Assembly (NCBI GenBank): GCA_949542085.1
Contig: CATGXW010000057.1
Coordinates: 1-6,057 of the forward strand
Direction of reading: 5' to 3'
Source of the DNA: an uncultured Alphaproteobacteria bacterium
GTDB lineage: Bacteria; Pseudomonadota; Alphaproteobacteria; RF32; CAG-239
DNA length: 6,057 bases
Numbering within the stretch: the first letter of the stretch is position 1; every line of letters starts with the position of its first letter. Position numbers and translations under genes: made by a program. Under the pieces are notes generated by a model. It saw only the letters and a program-made list of their open reading frames with translations. It ran no database searches and was not told the DNA's origin. This document shows, one piece after another, positions 5,267 through 6,057 of the stretch.

Positions 5267-6057
5267 ATGACGTCTTTCAAACTTGCCACATGGAATGTCA
5301 ACTCCATTCGCATTCGTTTGGATTTGCTAAAAAAACTGATAGACCTTTCCGGCGCCGATATCATTTGCCTGCAAGAGGTTAAAGCGAAAGAAGAAGACTT
5401 TCCTTTTGCCGATGTGCGCAATCTTGGCTATCCGCATATCGCTTTGTATGGAATGCCCGGTTATAATGGCGTGGCGATTCTTTCCAAACATCCGTTACAA
5501 AACATCGCCAAAGCCGATTGGGTTGGAAAAACGGATGCTCGTCACATTCGAGCCAGTGTTTTTGATGATATTGAAATCAATAATATTTATATTCCGGCCG
5601 GCGGTGATATTCCCGACCCCGTTATCAATCTGTCTTTTGCACACAAACTGTGTTTTATGGATGATATGTCCGAACACTATGAGCGGCGAAAAGAAGAACT
5701 GAAAGGCAAAAAAATCCTGTTTTGCGGCGATTTTAACGTTGCGCCGTCGGAAAACGATGTTTGGAATCATAAACAACTGTTGAAAATCGTTTCGCATACG
5801 CCGATTGAAACCGGCCGGTTGCAGCGCTTGTTTCAATCGTTGGATTTTGTCGACGCTGTTCGCAAATTTCACTGTGAGCCGGAAAAGATATATTCTTGGT
5901 GGAGTTATCGCAACCCCAATTGGCAGACCAACGACAAAGGCCGCCGTTTGGATCACATTTGGGTGACGCCCGCCTTGGAAAACAGATTGCTGTCCGCTCG
6001 TGTAATAAAGGAAGCCAGAAGCTGGGAACGTCCGTCTGATCATGTTCCCGTTGTGGC
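5267..6057 (+). CDS. xth: Exonuclease III / AP endonuclease, cut by the window end
   Basis: A Mg-dependent enzyme of base excision repair that cuts DNA at abasic sites and degrades 3' ends. The frame is open from the ATG at 5267 to the window edge: 263 codons and two bases, with no stop. Active-site residues of the ExoIII/EEP family are all present at nearly the same numbers as in E. coli Xth: WNVNSIR (9-15, metal-side Asn), Glu37 in LQEVK, Tyr108 in NIYIP, Asp155 and Asn157 in GDFNVAP, Asp229 in RRLDHIW, and Asp258-His259 in SDHVPV. YSWWSYR (209-215) is also typical. E. coli Xth has 268 residues, so only the last few are probably missing. It starts 2 bases after the lolA stop with only a weak purine-rich AAAAG upstream, which suggests translational coupling. 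The alternative, a different EEP-family nuclease, is unlikely given the full motif set. Confidence 0.95.
   Translation, partial: MTSFKLATWNVNSIRIRLDLLKKLIDLSGADIICLQEVKAKEEDFPFADVRNLGYPHIALYGMPGYNGVAILSKHPLQNIAKADWVGKTDARHIRASVFDDIEINNIYIPAGGDIPDPVINLSFAHKLCFMDDMSEHYERRKEELKGKKILFCGDFNVAPSENDVWNHKQLLKIVSHTPIETGRLQRLFQSLDFVDAVRKFHCEPEKIYSWWSYRNPNWQTNDKGRRLDHIWVTPALENRLLSARVIKEARSWERPSDHVPVV

Noticed and set aside
5495..6043. A 182-codon - strand open frame at the window end
   Set aside because: It lies opposite the exonuclease III gene, whose full active-site set is intact on the + strand. The antisense translation has no family features.

Overview
The window looks like chromosomal DNA of a moderately AT-rich alphaproteobacterium, possibly an uncultured or host-associated lineage. 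The grounds are a Man-family EIIA immediately followed by HPr with no EIIB/EIIC permease genes (the incomplete, regulatory PTS typical of Alphaproteobacteria), a LolA-type lipoprotein carrier with a Gram-negative signal peptide, and an Xth-type AP endonuclease. The genus cannot be read from the sequence. All genes use the standard code. There are no tRNA or rRNA genes, insertion sequences or CRISPR arrays.

Layout: (1) 2-160, the C-terminal end of an unrecognised + strand gene. It converges on (2) a - strand MsbA/MdlB-like ABC exporter, 191-1939 (or from a TTG at 1963). A stem-loop at 165-186 separates them and has its T-tract on the - strand side. (3) A divergent promoter region, about 1964-2076, has a good sigma70-type site on each strand. 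(4) A tight + strand operon, 2077-4117: a hypothetical 139-aa protein, PTS EIIA (manX-like), HPr (ptsH) and a beta-class N6-adenine DNA methyltransferase, with gaps of 15, 2 and 5 bases. (5) 4118-4643 holds two very small ORFs of 40 and 44 codons, absent from a simple long-ORF list. Each has a near-identical, strong Shine-Dalgarno at the same spacing; a hairpin with a short T-run precedes them and a long terminator hairpin follows. (6) A + strand pair, lolA (4653-5264) and an exonuclease III gene (5267 to the window edge), 2 bases apart.

How they may work together: EIIA (His9) and HPr (His19, with the Ser46-equivalent Ser50 kept) can form a phosphorelay that senses metabolic state rather than transporting sugar; their EI and kinase/phosphorylase partners are not in this window. 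The methyltransferase shares their transcript but has no restriction partner here, so it is probably an orphan. LolA carries lipoproteins across the periplasm and Xth repairs abasic DNA; they appear merely co-transcribed.

The least explained part is the small-ORF cassette at 4140-4590: a Lys/Ser-rich basic 40-mer and a Ser-rich 44-mer ending in a Gly-Gly-Cys-Gly-Cys-Ser motif, set up as an independent, probably well-translated unit.
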